Position numbers and translations under genes: made by a program. The notes under the pieces were generated by a model. The model was not told the origin of the DNA and ran no database searches. It was given only the letters and a program-made list of their open reading frames with translations. DNA of 64,000 nucleotides from Chrysaora quinquecirrha (Eukaryota; Cnidaria; Scyphozoa; Semaeostomeae; Pelagiidae), in NCBI GenBank assembly GCA_014526335.1, contig JACTAT010000040.1, forward strand, positions 7,335,545-7,399,544, read 5' to 3'. Each line of letters opens with the position of its first letter. The first letter of the stretch is position 1. This document shows, piece after piece, positions 12,901-22,736 of the stretch.

Positions 12901-15900
12901 CGAGGCTCTTAATTGAAAAGGTGTCTATGATGCCGAATTTCTAAATTGTAATAGTTTCTTAATGTTTTTTTCATTTCTTGTTTCATAGTGATAAGTATGT
13001 TCAAAATCTTAAAATAAAGGTTGATTTAAAAGGTATCCCATTACACTTTGATATAAAGTTTAGTGCACGTGTTGCACTTGGATACAATGTTTAAGCAAAT
13101 AAAGTATACAGTACACAGATTATTTTATAAGCAACTTCGCTCAGCCCTAGTTCTAAAAGTTGCTTATTTTAAAGATTTTATTTTCACTCTTTAATAGCAA
13201 AAGTTGCTTAATAGTTGTTTAATTTTAACTGTATCTTTTTGGCCCTAAGAATAGTATAAAGGCTAGAAAAACAGCAAAATCTAACATTGCACATAAAATA
13301 TAAAACGACTGGAATTATTTCTCCTGCTGATATTGTTACCATTTGAGGTTATTAAATAAACTAAAATGATTTGAAAAATTTTCAAATAAAGATTGATTTA
13401 AAAGTCATCCCTTACACCTGGATACAAAGTTTAGCTCAACGCGTTGCACCTAGATACAAAGTTAAGGCACACGGATACAGGAATCAAACACTTCGATACT
13501 GTCAAATGGCCCATTAAAGAGTGCAAAACCCAGAAAGTTTATTAAATAAACTAAAATGAGTCGAAAAATTTTCAAATAAAGATTGATTTAAAAGTCATCC
13601 CTTACACCTGGATACAAAGTTTAGCTCAACGTGTTGCACCTAGATACAAAGTTAAGGCACACGGATACAGGAATCAAACACTTCGATACTGTCAAATGGC
13701 CCATTAAAGAGTGCAAAACCCAGAAAGTTTATTAAATAAACTAAAATGAGTCGAAAAATTTTCAAATAAAGATTGATTTAAAAGTCATCCCTTACACCTG
13801 GATACAAAGTTTAGCTCAACGCGTTGCACCTAGATACAAAGTTAAGGCACACGGATACAGGAATCAAACACTTCGATACTGTCAAATGGCCCATTAATAA
13901 AGTGCAAAACCCAGAAAGTTTATTAAATAAAATAAAATGAGTCGAAAAATTTTCAAATAAAGATTGATTTAAAAGTCATCCCTTACACCTGGATACAAAG
14001 TTTAGCTCAACGCGTTGCACCTAGATACAAAGTTAAGGCACACGGATACAGGAATCAAACACTTCGATACTGTCAAATGGCCCATTAATAAAGTGCAAAA
14101 CCCAGAAAGTTTATTAAATAAAATAAAATGAGTCGAAAAATTTTCAAATAAAGATTGATTTAAAAGTCATCCCTTACACCTGGATACAAAGTTTAGCTCA
14201 ACGCGTTGCACCTAGATACAAAGTTAAGGCACACGGATACAGGAATCAAACACTTCGATACTGTCAAATGGCCCATTAATAAAGTGCAAAACCCAGAAAG
14301 TTTATTAAATAAAATAAAATGAGTCGAAAAATTTTCAAATAAAGATTGATTTAAAAGTCATCCCTTACACCTGGATACAAAGTTTAGCTCAACGCGTTGC
14401 ACCTAGATACAAAGTTAAGGCACACGGATACAGGAATCAAACACTTCGATACTGTCAAATGGCCCATTAATAAAGTGCAAAACCCAGAAAATTTATTAAA
14501 TAAACTAAAATGAGTCGAAAAATTTTCAAATAAAGATTGATTTATAAGTCATCCCTTACACCTGGATACAAAGTTTAGCTCAACGCGTTGCACCTAGATA
14601 CAAAGTTAAGGCACACGGATACAGGAATCAAACACTTCGATACTGTCAAATGGGCCGTTAATAAAGTGCAAAACCCAGAAAGTTTTTTAAATAAAATAAA
14701 ATGAGTCGAAACATTTTCAAATAAAGATTGATTTAAAAGTCATCCCTTACACCTAGATACAAAGTTTAGCCCAACGCGTTGCACCTAGATACAAAGTTAA
14801 GGCACACGGATACAGGAATCAAACACTTCGATACTGTCAAATGGCCCGTTAATAAAGTGCAAATCCCAGAAAGTTTATTAAATAAAATAAAATGAGTCGA
14901 AAAATTTTCAAATAAAGATTGATTTAAAAGTCATCCCTTACACCTGGATACAAAGTTTAGCTCAACGCGTTGCACCTAGATACAAAGTTAAGGCACACGG
15001 ATACAGGAATCAAACACTTCGATACTGTCAAATGGCCCATTAATAAAGTGCAAAACCCAGAAAGTTTATTAAATAAAATAAAATGAGTCGAAAAATTTTC
15101 AAATAAAGATTGATTTAAAAGTCATCCCTTACACCTGGATACAAAGTTTAGCTCAACGCGTTGCACCTAGATACAAAGTTAAGGCACACGGATACAGGAA
15201 TCAAACACTTCGATACTGTCAAATGGCCCGTTAATAAAGTGCAAAACCCAGAAAGTTTATTGAATAAAATAAAATGAGTCGAAAAATTTTCAAATAAAGA
15301 TTGATTTAAAAGTCATCCCTTACACCTGGATACAAAGTTTAGCTCAACGCGTTGCACCTAGATACAAAGTTAAGGCACACGGATACAGGAATCAAACACT
15401 TCGATACTGTCAAATGGCCCATTAATAAAGTGCAAAACCCAGAAAATTTATTAAATAAACTAAAATGAGTCGAAAAATTTTCAAATAAAGATTGATTTAA
15501 AAGTCATCCCTTACACCTGGATACAAAGTTTAGCTCAACGCGTTGCACCTAGATACAAAGTTAAGGCACACGGATACAGGAATCAAACACTTCGATACTG
15601 TCAAATGGCCCGTTAATAAAGTGCAAAACCCAGAAAGTTTATTGAATAAAATAAAATGAGTCGAAAAATTTTCAAATAAAGATTGATTTAAAAGTCATCC
15701 CTTACACCTGGATACAAAGTTTAGCTCAACGCGTTGCACCTAGATACAAAGTTAAGGCACACGGATACAGGAATCAAACACTTCGATACTGTCAAATGGC
15801 CCATTAATAAAGTGCAAAACCCAGAAAATTTATTAAATAAACTAAAATGAGTCGAAAAATTTTCAAATAAAGATTGATTTAAAAGTCATCCCTTACACCT

Positions 15901-16152
15901 GGATACAAAGTTTAGCTCAACGCGTTGCACCTAGATACAAAGTTAAGGCACACGGATACTTACCGTCTTCTGCAAGTCCGAAATTCTGCCATCATCCTCC
16001 ATCTCAGCGTCGTCTGAAACATCAGAATCTGAGCTAGAATCCAATTCTTCATCTTGATCTTCGATTTCTGAGGTTTTCATTGCCGAATCTTGGTCAAGAG
16101 AAGCTCCTTCCGATTGCTTTACGTTTTGGCGCTTCTCAAAATTTTCAGCCAT
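926..16152 (-). CDS. SART3: SART3 (U4/U6 snRNP recycling factor, HAT-repeat protein), 5' part of gene, 13 exons
   Basis: SART3/Prp24-type factors reassemble U4/U6 snRNPs in the nucleus. Coding exons, 5' to 3' on the minus strand: 15964-16152, 7337-7463, 6673-6777, 5799-5923, 5471-5530, 4888-4919, 4244-4305, 3648-3772, 2916-3071, 2441-2545, 1960-1993, 1589-1699 and 926-988. All junctions are GT-AG and phases join without a stop (1294 nt, about 431 residues). Exon 1 gives an acidic Ser/Asp-rich N-terminus, as in SART3. Later exons give HAT repeats that align with human SART3: KMAEIFPLTE, LFEKAVQDYL, YRRQLAVPL, GDPARIQCIFERA and RAVRNCPW. The C-terminal HAT repeats, RRM domains and LSm-binding tail lie beyond the left edge. 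The start ATG at 16152 is the first in exon 1, 241 bp from the SWAP70 ATG on the other strand. Intron 1 is 8.5 kb and carries a nested gene and satellite DNA. Family identity is sure; single exon edges are hand-made. Confidence 0.92.
2115..2375. mobile_element. MITE family A copy (non-autonomous, TIR TAAGGCCCTGGCC-like)
   Basis: The left end reads taaggctctgaccaaac and the right end, reverse complemented, reads taaggccctggccaaac. The interior is a run of inverted aatgtttgac/gtcaaacatt words. It lies in a SART3 intron. Related copies are at 4477-4655, 48833-49137 and 61261-61462, with decayed ones at the left edge and about 28100-28435. The G/C-rich end next to TAA/TTA resembles PIF/Harbinger elements, but the target duplication is not clear. 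Confidence 0.7.
3130..3270 (+). mobile_element. tRNA-derived SINE (family 2), diverged copy
   Basis: It contains ggtctaaccc, a B-box-like gggttccagcccta and the family body gtagcgtcaccaccaggg followed by tcgaggtc. Better copies are at 20845-20985 and 39328-39448. It is intronic to SART3. Confidence 0.55.
4477..4655. mobile_element. MITE family A copy
   Basis: The ends are ttaggccctggtcaa and, reverse complemented, taagggcctggcaaa, around inverted caaacattg words. This copy has TTA on both sides (direct TTA...TTA), the best target-duplication evidence in the family. It lies in the SART3 intron between exons at 4888-4919 and 4244-4305. Confidence 0.7.
5015..5165 (-). mobile_element. tRNA-derived SINE (family 2), reverse orientation
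   Basis: On the minus strand it reads ggtcgaggtctcgattagtt, then aacctaccactaagatccta and gcgactggcgctcac. This is the same body as at 20845-20985 and 39328-39448. An extra inserted stretch separates the tRNA-like part from the body. It is intronic to SART3. Confidence 0.6.
6981..7230. mobile_element. 250-bp mariner/Tc1-like MITE in a SART3 intron
   Basis: Terminal inverted repeats are clear. The left end is tacagtaaatccccgcgaat followed by aagaaccta; the right end, reverse complemented, is tacagtatatccccgcaaat followed by aagaaccta. TACAGTA at the ends and a possible TA target duplication fit Tc1/mariner-derived MITEs. There is no coding capacity. Confidence 0.75.
8329..11038 (-). CDS. Secreted tectonin-repeat (lectin-like) protein, single exon, nested in SART3 intron 1, two frameshifts
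   Basis: Three consecutive minus-strand frames (10205-11038, 9624-10208 and 8329-9714) read as one protein broken by two one-base shifts. Part 1 has a hydrophobic N-terminus best read from Met15 (ATG at 10996) as a signal peptide, then about five tectonin beta-propeller repeats with recurring W, GT/GS-W and LYxR-like strands (for example GTSWVHTPG and GSDWILTYGS). Part 2 (about 10200-9720) resembles the jelly-roll module of levanase-type and other secreted proteins: FDFEDNDISKWEQTGTAF, then GDAPTGTLTSPVF, FWWDVSEYVGK and WGFTLFDDL. Part 3 (about 9700-8332) is an unrecognised 450-residue region with several N-glycosylation sites and a RCCE end. No intron is needed. The strand matches the host gene. 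A lectin or defence role is inference only. The shifts could be assembly errors or decay. Confidence 0.7.
11468..11663 (-). pseudogene. Second copy of SART3 exon 1 inside SART3 intron 1
   Basis: This block repeats 15964-16129 of the true exon 1 with two base differences outside a 30-bp insertion. The insertion tandemly doubles the stretch coding for QNVKQSEGAA. The splice donor (ACG then GTAAGT) is intact, but the start codon and first eight residues (MAENFEKR) are missing, and no acceptor is seen just upstream. An in-frame ATG (MKTSEIEDQDEE) remains, so it could act only as an alternative first exon if transcribed from a local promoter. Past the donor it has ordinary intron sequence, whereas the true exon 1 runs into satellite DNA. 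Confidence 0.85.
11765..12450. repeat. 71-bp minisatellite, about 9-10 units
   Basis: The unit is built from gaaattcatgtggacgatg, tggacgtgtggac and a variable tatatacacacacatataga tail. Spacing of 71 bp is regular in the right part; units on the left are shorter or variant. Because 71 is not a multiple of 3 and stops are rare, open frames appear on both strands. They are repeat artefacts, not genes. Confidence 0.95.
12515..12921. mobile_element. 400-bp foldback (long inverted repeat) element
   Basis: The left end is ccttttcaactaagagcctc and the right end, reverse complemented, is ccttttcaattaagagcctc. The arms continue inward with matching blocks (ggatttgacggtgaaaaatg against ccatttttcacggtcaaatc) to a centre near 12710-12735. 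Nearly the whole element is one imperfect hairpin with arms of about 190 bp. It sits between the minisatellite and the 190-bp satellite in SART3 intron 1. Confidence 0.85.
13349..15959. repeat. 190-191-bp satellite array, about 13.5 units
   Basis: Units recur every 190-191 bp, for example cttacacctggatacaaag at 13411, 13601 and 13791, then cttacacct at 13982. They are highly alike, differing at a few sites (gccc followed by attaaag, attaataaag or gttaataaag; aaactaaaa or aaataaaa). A decayed unit lies upstream at about 13010-13110. The array stops in mid-unit at 15959, four bases from the coding end of SART3 exon 1. Confidence 0.97.
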
Positions 16153-16393
16153 CTTAGCTTTGCACTAGATCATCAGCGTTTTGAGAATATTGAAAGAAAT
16201 TATTGTTATTGGCTTTGTTTTTCATGGCATGACGTCACGTGCAGATTGAACATATAATCTAATGGCAATAACTTGTTTCAAAAGGAGGTTTGGCTTCTTT
16301 GGCCTATAAGACGGAAGGAGTTGTTGATATGGAAGCTCAGTTGTGACTTTTCACCGATTTATGAGTTTTTAAAAGGTAAAAGCAGCCTCAAAG
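16153..16393. promoter_or_regulatory. Bidirectional promoter region between SART3 and SWAP70/DEF6
   Basis: Only 241 bp separate the SART3 start codon (minus, 16152) from the SWAP70 start codon (plus, 16394). Both 5' UTRs and core promoters must lie here unless there are untranslated exons elsewhere. The stretch includes ggcatgacgtcacgtgcag, with a CRE/ATF-like TGACGTCA next to an E-box-like CACGTG. No good TATA box is placed for either gene. Function is inferred from position and the motif. Confidence 0.7.
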
Positions 16394-19300
16394 ATGGAGC
16401 AGACTGACGGTGGTACTGCTAAAAGAGAAAATAAACCTCAAGCAAAGATGGATTATGCTTTAGAGAACAGCTTCAGACATGTATTCCACATTCTTGATTT
16501 CAAAAAGGAGGGGACACTCAACATCAGTCAACTTCAAGTCGTCTGCGCAAACATTTGCCGAGTTTTAGATATTGCTTTCGTGGCTGAAGATCTCGAAGCT
16601 TTCAATAATAATTCAAAGACACTTCAAGCTGATGGATTTGTAGCATATGTGCGACAATTGGTCAAGAAGGCGCATGGTGAGTATGGTGGGTTGATTGGTG
16701 TTTGTTGGTGTCAGGTTTCTAGAAGTTTCTGCCGAGGGGAGGGCGGTGCATTTGTGTCAGGTCTATTTGCCCAACCTTTGTTTTGACAAACTCGCTATTC
16801 GGCTAAGCTGGTCTTTTTTTACCCACCCTTAATCCGAGGTTCTAATGTAGATGCTCAAAATAGACCCCGTCATATAACCCCCTAAATAAGCCACCCTTGG
16901 ACAAAAAATTGTTGCTAAGCCCCCAACCAACAACGGATAAAGACTTTTTCCCTCTGAAGCATTTTGTTGGAGAATTCTCAATTGAAAATGGAAGGAATTA
17001 AAATCATTCAATGGAACTGTCTTAAATGTTCTATTTAAACATTCTCTGTTTTTGTACTACTGTAGGTAGTGGAAAAATGGTAGATCTAAACAAGCTAGAA
17101 GACATTTGCTGGGTCATAATCAACAAAGTTAGACCCAGTGAAGGCAGAATTCTCTCAAGTGAAGATACCCTTCTGCTTTTGAAAGTATTCAATAAGATTG
17201 ATATTGATGGGGAATTAGTGATACATAGAGATGAAGTGGAAATTGCTATTGAATGCCTGATGGTTGCAACTGGAATGCCATTTGAAGACAAACCAATAAC
17301 GGATTATTCATCAAATGAAAACTGGACATTCTGGAACTTTCTAGAATGTATTGAAACAAAATACATTAAGAAGACTCCAAGGAGGTTTGTTGATATCATG
17401 GTGATGATGATGGTGGTGATGATAGGCGCTATGTGGGGGCCTATTATAGGGGGCCGAGAAGCCGCGAAACAGTGAAAAACCACGAAAGCCGCAATCCGTC
17501 ATCAAATTAATGGCTAAGCGGCTGCAGATTATTATTACTCATGGACATCACACTAACGGCTCCAATAGCTTGTCAATCGACATTTATCAGGTCGCTGGTT
17601 TGCTTGGATACTTTTCCTACTTCATTTTCAAGAGCCACAAAGCCCTCTTCATAAATATTCCTTGTGAAACTCAGAATGTATGCAGCCTTTTTTCTGCTTA
17701 AAAGCCGCAGCTGCCTGTAAAATGCCGCAAACCGATGTCAAAACACACCAGGAAATGCCGCCACAACTTTTTTCTGAAGCCGCAAACCGTAGAAAAAGCA
17801 TTGCAAAATCCATAAGCCGCATTCAAAATAGGGGTCAAAGCCGTGAAACCGCATACCTATAATAGGCCCCCCTATGCTTCCTGTCTTTGTAAGGTATCAC
17901 AAGGGACCACTGAATAAGATATTGCTAATCTTTTTATAGGGCTTGAAGTGCCCAAAGAGAGATGCCAGAGGCACAGGGGCAGTTTGGGCAATTTCCTCTG
18001 AAATTCTTTGATTTCCCTATAATTTTGCCCCAAATTTATTGCTTCTGCCCCACTGCCTGACTGCCTGATGCCTTGCTTCCGGCGCCTCTGTGCCCAAAGA
18101 ACTTTTCTGTTACTTTTTAGTTGTCAGAAAGTGAGCAACTCATGTGAAGAGTAAAAACTGACTAATTAGAATTGAGTCATACTTGTCCATTCTCGCCATA
18201 TCTTCTTCATTTTAACTTGAACGAAGTTCGTTCTAAGAAGAAGCACAAATATTAGATGGTGTTGTTGAATGGGCAAGGTATTTTTATAATGATCCTTTTG
18301 CATTTTTCCAGTCTGTATAAAGAGGGGCTGGATTTCTTGGAAGACAAATATGTAAAGGAAATAATAAAATCTGGAATTTTAACAAAGAAAGGACACAAGG
18401 TCAAATCTCTAAAGGAACGTTGGTTTGTTCTGCAGCCTGGGAAACTTTCATATTACACGTCGAAATCGATGAAAGAGCTCAAAGGTGTTATAATCATCAA
18501 CAGTTCATCAAAAATGGATGATATACCTGAATCAAAAGCAGCAAAAAGCCTTTTTGAGGTTACTTGTGGCGAGAAGAATATAACCTATGAAATCGGAGCT
18601 GAGACAAGACGTCTTAAAAATGAGTGGATGCACCATATTCAAGCTTGCATTGGTATGTAATGTAAATTTGTTGTTTTAAGGATGTTTCCAAACATTCATC
18701 TTAATCTCGACGTTCTGTACATCTGAAAGACTGTTCAATAAACTGTATTAAATGCTGAATGCATTTTGGCTGGTTGCATTGAATTTTGATTCTCTTGTAG
18801 AGGAAGGCAGTTTATTGAAGAAATAAAATGTAGGATGAAAACAGCGACGAAAAATACTTGTCTTTATTTCTTGTGATCTGTTAATCATCCGTTTAGGGTT
18901 TCTATGACCTATTGTGCCAATAAATGTTACTGCAACAATTTCATTAAGACACTTACTACTAATTACGACAATCAATGGCTGTCGTGTGTTTGTACATTAT
19001 AACGAGGGGCATTTCACTCCGCAAAAAGGCGTACGAGATTTCCATTAAAACAAAAGGACTTCCAAGCGACTTCAGAGAAAACAATAGGACTTCCAGCAAA
19101 GGTGTACGAGATTTTCAAGGAGTGAATTGCCCCTCGGATTATAAGATGTTGTTCGTCGCTTTCATAACCGTCTACGTCAACTTCATAAACCCACCTTCCT
19201 TTTGAGAAGATTATTAGCAAACAAACATACAAGATAACAATAATATAAATTAGCTTTGAAAACATTTGTTGCATCTTTATTTCAAGGGCAAGAAAATTCG

Positions 19301-22055
19301 CCTCTGTACAATGAACTTCTAAAGAGAAGTGATGCAAGATTGGCAAAGCAAAGATTGGCTGCTGAAGATGAAATGAAGCGTCAAGAACAAGACGCATTGA
19401 TCAAACAGCAAACAGAGGTCGATTTTATTTTAGATTGCATTAGATTTAGCACTTACTATTAAAAATACCATCTATTTTAACACAATTCAGTTCTCAGAAA
19501 TTTAACGTCAATTCTGGTTTTTTCCAGGAACTGGCAGCAATGAAACTGGCTCAAGAGAAGGCGGAAGCACAAGCGGAAGTAGAAGCTGCCATGCTGGAAG
19601 AAGAAAGAAATCGTCGAGAGGAATTAGAGAAGATCAAAGAAGAATACGAAAAATTACTTGAAGATGAGAAAAAAGCACGAGAGGAAGAAGAGAAAGTTAG
19701 AAAATTACAGGAGCAAATCTTAGCGGAAGAAATTCAGAGAAGAGAAGATCTAGAGAAGATAAAAGCAATGCAGGAAGAATTATTAGAACAAGAAAAACAA
19801 AGACGTGAAGGTTTAGAGGTGGAATCAAAAGAACAAGCTCGAGCTTTAGAAGAAGTATGATTTTTTAATGATTTGATCTTCTTCTTCATCTGCACCTTAG
19901 CTTGATTTTCTTCTTCTTTGATGTCAGCTTTATCATCTTCGCTAATTTCATAAATTTTTGTTCCTCTTCTTCTTCATATTCTTGTTATAATTCTTCTTCT
20001 TCAATTCCTTCTTCTTCAACGTCTTCGTATTCTTTTTCTTCTTCGTCTTTTCTTCTTCTACGTCAACTTCTTTTCTACTCCAGCTTCTTCTTCAACTTCT
20101 TCGTATTTTTCTGCTTTTTCTTTTTCTTCTTCTACGTCAACTTCTTGTTCTACTCCAACTTCTTCTTTTCTTCTTCTTCTACCTAAACATTTTCAACTTC
20201 AACTTCTTCTACTACTTCTTCTTTTTCTTCCTCTTCTTCCTCTTCTTCCTCCTCCTCCTCCTCCTCCTCCTCTTCTTCTTCTTCTTCTTCTTCATCATCA
20301 TCTTCAGTTTCACCTAACTCTCCTCTTCGTAATTTTCTGTCTACTTACTTATGTCTTCTTCAATATTTTCTTTATCTGCCCTACTAGCTTCTTCTTCGCT
20401 TCCATCTTCTATATTATCGCAATCATTTTCTCCTTCAATCATAGCTTTTGCATGCAATTTCACCTTCTCGTACGAGCTAATCAACACCTTCTTTTTATTA
20501 TCTTGTTTGGCTTAAATTTAATGTTTATTTCAGACTAATTGCAGCCCGAATTGGGATTTTATCTATGATTCTTTTCGTACTAAAGGAACGACAAAAACTG
20601 AAAGAACTTGACGAACAAAGGCAAAAAGCAGAACAAGCTATTGCGGAGGCTCATGCAAAGCTTGAAGCTGCTGAGGAGGTGCGAAGGAAAGCTGCAGAGG
20701 CAGTAGAGTCGGCGAAAAGTAGAACAAGGAATATGAATATCCCTCAAGGAATGGCAAAACCATTACAGGTATCAACATCATTCATTCTTGAAATGTGTTG
20801 GGTGCATATTGAAGGTGCTGAAGGTGTGTAACCCAGTTTACTCGTGGTATCAGGAGCTCAGTGTGGTCAGGGTTCGAGCCCAGCCATGGTAGCGTCACAA
20901 CCAGAGTCGAGGTCTCGATCAGTTAACATACTACTGAGATCCAAGCAACTGACGCTAAAACATCATTTCACCTTCACCGTATCGGCCAGTATTGCCTCAG
21001 TTTATTAATCACTAACTGCCTTTTGCCATCTTTGCGTTCACTAGCCTCAGCTAACTTGTTTCTTTTTATTGCAAAACCAGTTGTAAATTAAGAGGCTTTC
21101 GAATCTATACGAGGATCGCAACCGTATAAAGACCTCTTTAGCCCATTTTAAACGTTTCTGGCTGTGACTCTACCGTAGCTAGGGCTCGAACCCAGACCTA
21201 GCTAAGCATCTAACACAGAAAGCTATGCTGAACTTGACACGACGCCACAGCATCTTTATTAGCATTAGGGTCTGGTTTGCTTTCGTCCCTCGTGATCCTT
21301 GTTAAACCCGTTAATGGGAGCTAAGGATGTGTGCATGGAAGTGCCCGCAAATGACGTTGAACCTTAGACAGGCTGAGATAGAGGAACAGTAGTGTTCTTC
21401 TAGACTCGACAAGGCATATAATAAAGAACAAAACAAATGTAGGAAATGAACGCATTAGGCAGTGGAGTAACACAGTTTAGGCTTCCTTAGCTCTAAGGGC
21501 CCCGACCAAAGCTCTAAGGGCTCAAAGCTCCCAACGCTCTAAGGGCCCCTTTCAAATTTTTTGTATTATGTACTTTTTGGCCAAACTATGTTGAATGGAT
21601 TCCTAAGGCCAGCTCATAAACAGTCATCAACCAGGGGACACGAAACGTGCATTTTCACGGTTCTAAGGGGAATGTTTTCAATTGTTTTCCCACTACTCCA
21701 AGTCCCTTTCTTCCATAGAGCTCAATTTGCTTCGCCGTCCCTGCACAAGGGTCCTATCTTGCCACTGGAGGGTCGCATTATACGCTTTAAACTCTTCCAA
21801 AACATTGCAACTATGGATTTGATAAAATTTTTGGTTTTCCTTCCTTAGTTGAGCATGAAAGGATATAACGTGACTCACCGAGGAGCTGGTGCATTCGTTG
21901 AGGAAGATTTCAAGAAAGAGCCTCTTTATCTAACGAAGCAAGAACCACAAGACATCGTAAACAAAACAGTCGATGATGGCGAGGAAAGGGCTGTCATTGT
22001 TGAAAGTAATTTGGTGAAACCGTCAGAGAAGAGTACATTTCTGAAGGATGAATAG
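16394..22055 (+). CDS. SWAP70/DEF6 family protein (EF-hand-like, PH domain, coiled coil), complete, 7 exons
   Basis: SWAP-70 and DEF6 are PIP3-binding Rac/Rho-regulating proteins of the cytosol and membrane ruffles. Exons: 16394-16676, 17066-17384, 18312-18652, 19287-19417, 19528-19854, 20586-20768 and 21849-22055. Phases join to 1791 nt, 596 residues plus stop, close to human SWAP70 (585). Residues 1-200 are EF-hand-like (HVFHILDFKKEGTLNISQLQ). The PH domain spans about 215-313 (GILTKKGHKVKSLKERWFVL ... EWMHHIQACIG). A long Glu/Lys/Arg coiled coil follows from about 325 to 525. The tail has NIPQGMAKPLQ, then VTHRGAGAFVEEDF, as in the family C-terminus. The family splits into SWAP70 and DEF6 in vertebrates; this gene may predate that, so no symbol is given. 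Introns carry a MITE, a CTT-rich tract and a SINE. Confidence 0.92.
19002..19137. mobile_element. 136-bp MITE with 6-bp target duplication
   Basis: The ends are acgaggggcatttcactcc and, reverse complemented, ccgaggggcaattcactcc. The element is flanked by direct ATTATA repeats at 18996-19001 and 19138-19143. It has two internal gtacgagatt words in opposite halves. It is intronic to SWAP70. A diverged relative is at about 41617-41710 in a CASP intron. Confidence 0.8.
19870..20300. repeat. Degenerate CTT/TTC triplet tract in a SWAP70 intron
   Basis: This is a long pyrimidine-rich tract of ttcttctt and ctcctcctcctcc units on the sense strand of the intron between exons ending at 19854 and starting at 20586. 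Open frames here (poly-Ser, poly-Phe) are low-complexity artefacts. Confidence 0.9.
20845..20985 (+). mobile_element. tRNA-derived SINE (family 2)
   Basis: The B-box-like ggttcgagccc is followed by a body with gtagcgtcacaaccagagtc, gaggtctcgatcagttaac and tactactgagatcc. It matches 39328-39448 closely. It is intronic to SWAP70 in the sense orientation. Confidence 0.8.
21165..21245. mobile_element. Possible tRNA-SINE fragment
   Basis: It contains ctctaccgtagctagggctc followed by gaacccagacc, a B-box-like word near SINE-like flanks. It is too short and diverged to assign firmly. Confidence 0.3.
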
Positions 22056-22266
22056 GAAGAAGGAATTGATACTAACAAGAATGTAATCTTAATATGGAGT
22101 CAACTGGAAGGATACAGAGGTTTCTTTTTTAATTATTTATATAGTAAAATATTAACTATAAATACCACAGTTTTAAAACTCTAATTTTTTATGTAGACAC
22201 AAGGACACAATTTTTTCGATAAGCAACCGGTTAATAGCCTTTAGAGTCAGTCGCAAAGTGAAAAAA

Positions 22267-22272
22267 AATAAA
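22267..22272 (+). terminator. Candidate SWAP70 polyadenylation signal AATAAA
   Basis: AATAAA lies 212 bp past the SWAP70 stop, in an A/T-rich 3' region. It is the first such hexamer seen on the sense strand after the stop. Confidence 0.45.
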
Positions 22273-22597
22273 AATTTTAGTGCGTATAAACAACGTCGGA
22301 TAATATTTTTTTTTAAGTTTTTAACTTGGAATTGTTTTTAAATTTTATCAACACACGATAATGCAGGAACATTAGTACAAATATGGGTTTTAATATCCCA
22401 TGTATCTTTTTATTACCTTTTTTATTTCTTTTATATTTGTTAGGATTAGGCTATTAGAAAAAAAGGATGATTTCAGAAAGAGACAATTTCACTTCATTTT
22501 GTGCACTTTTTTATTTTACAAAATATATCGACCCATTTCCAGCACAGTGAACACAAATGATTGTGGTATTAATTTTAAGCAACTGTTAAATACATAT

Positions 22598-22736
22598 ACA
22601 CCCTTTTTTTATAAGAATATCCTAATTTTTGCCAAGGCTTGAACTTTTCCATTGTTATTCTTAAATTTCCATTGTTTCTTTGGCAATTTTGAGCCTGAAT
22701 ATTCTTTTAGACTATATTCTTATAAAAAAAGAGTGC
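22598..22736. mobile_element. 139-bp inverted-repeat MITE
   Basis: The left arm is acccttttttataagaatat-like and the right arm, reverse complemented, is cactctttttttataagaat followed by at. Short internal sequence, no coding capacity. Confidence 0.6.

Noticed and set aside
13349..15959. Possible CRISPR-like array
   Set aside because: Units are near-identical over the whole 190 bp with no unique spacers, in an animal intron. It is a satellite.
20523..20585. Earlier acceptor (ttatttcag) for SWAP70 exon 6
   Set aside because: It would add a hydrophobic stretch (LIAARIGILSMILFVL) to a coiled coil. The acceptor at 20584-20585 keeps phase 0 and the heptad-like ERQKLKELDEQR.
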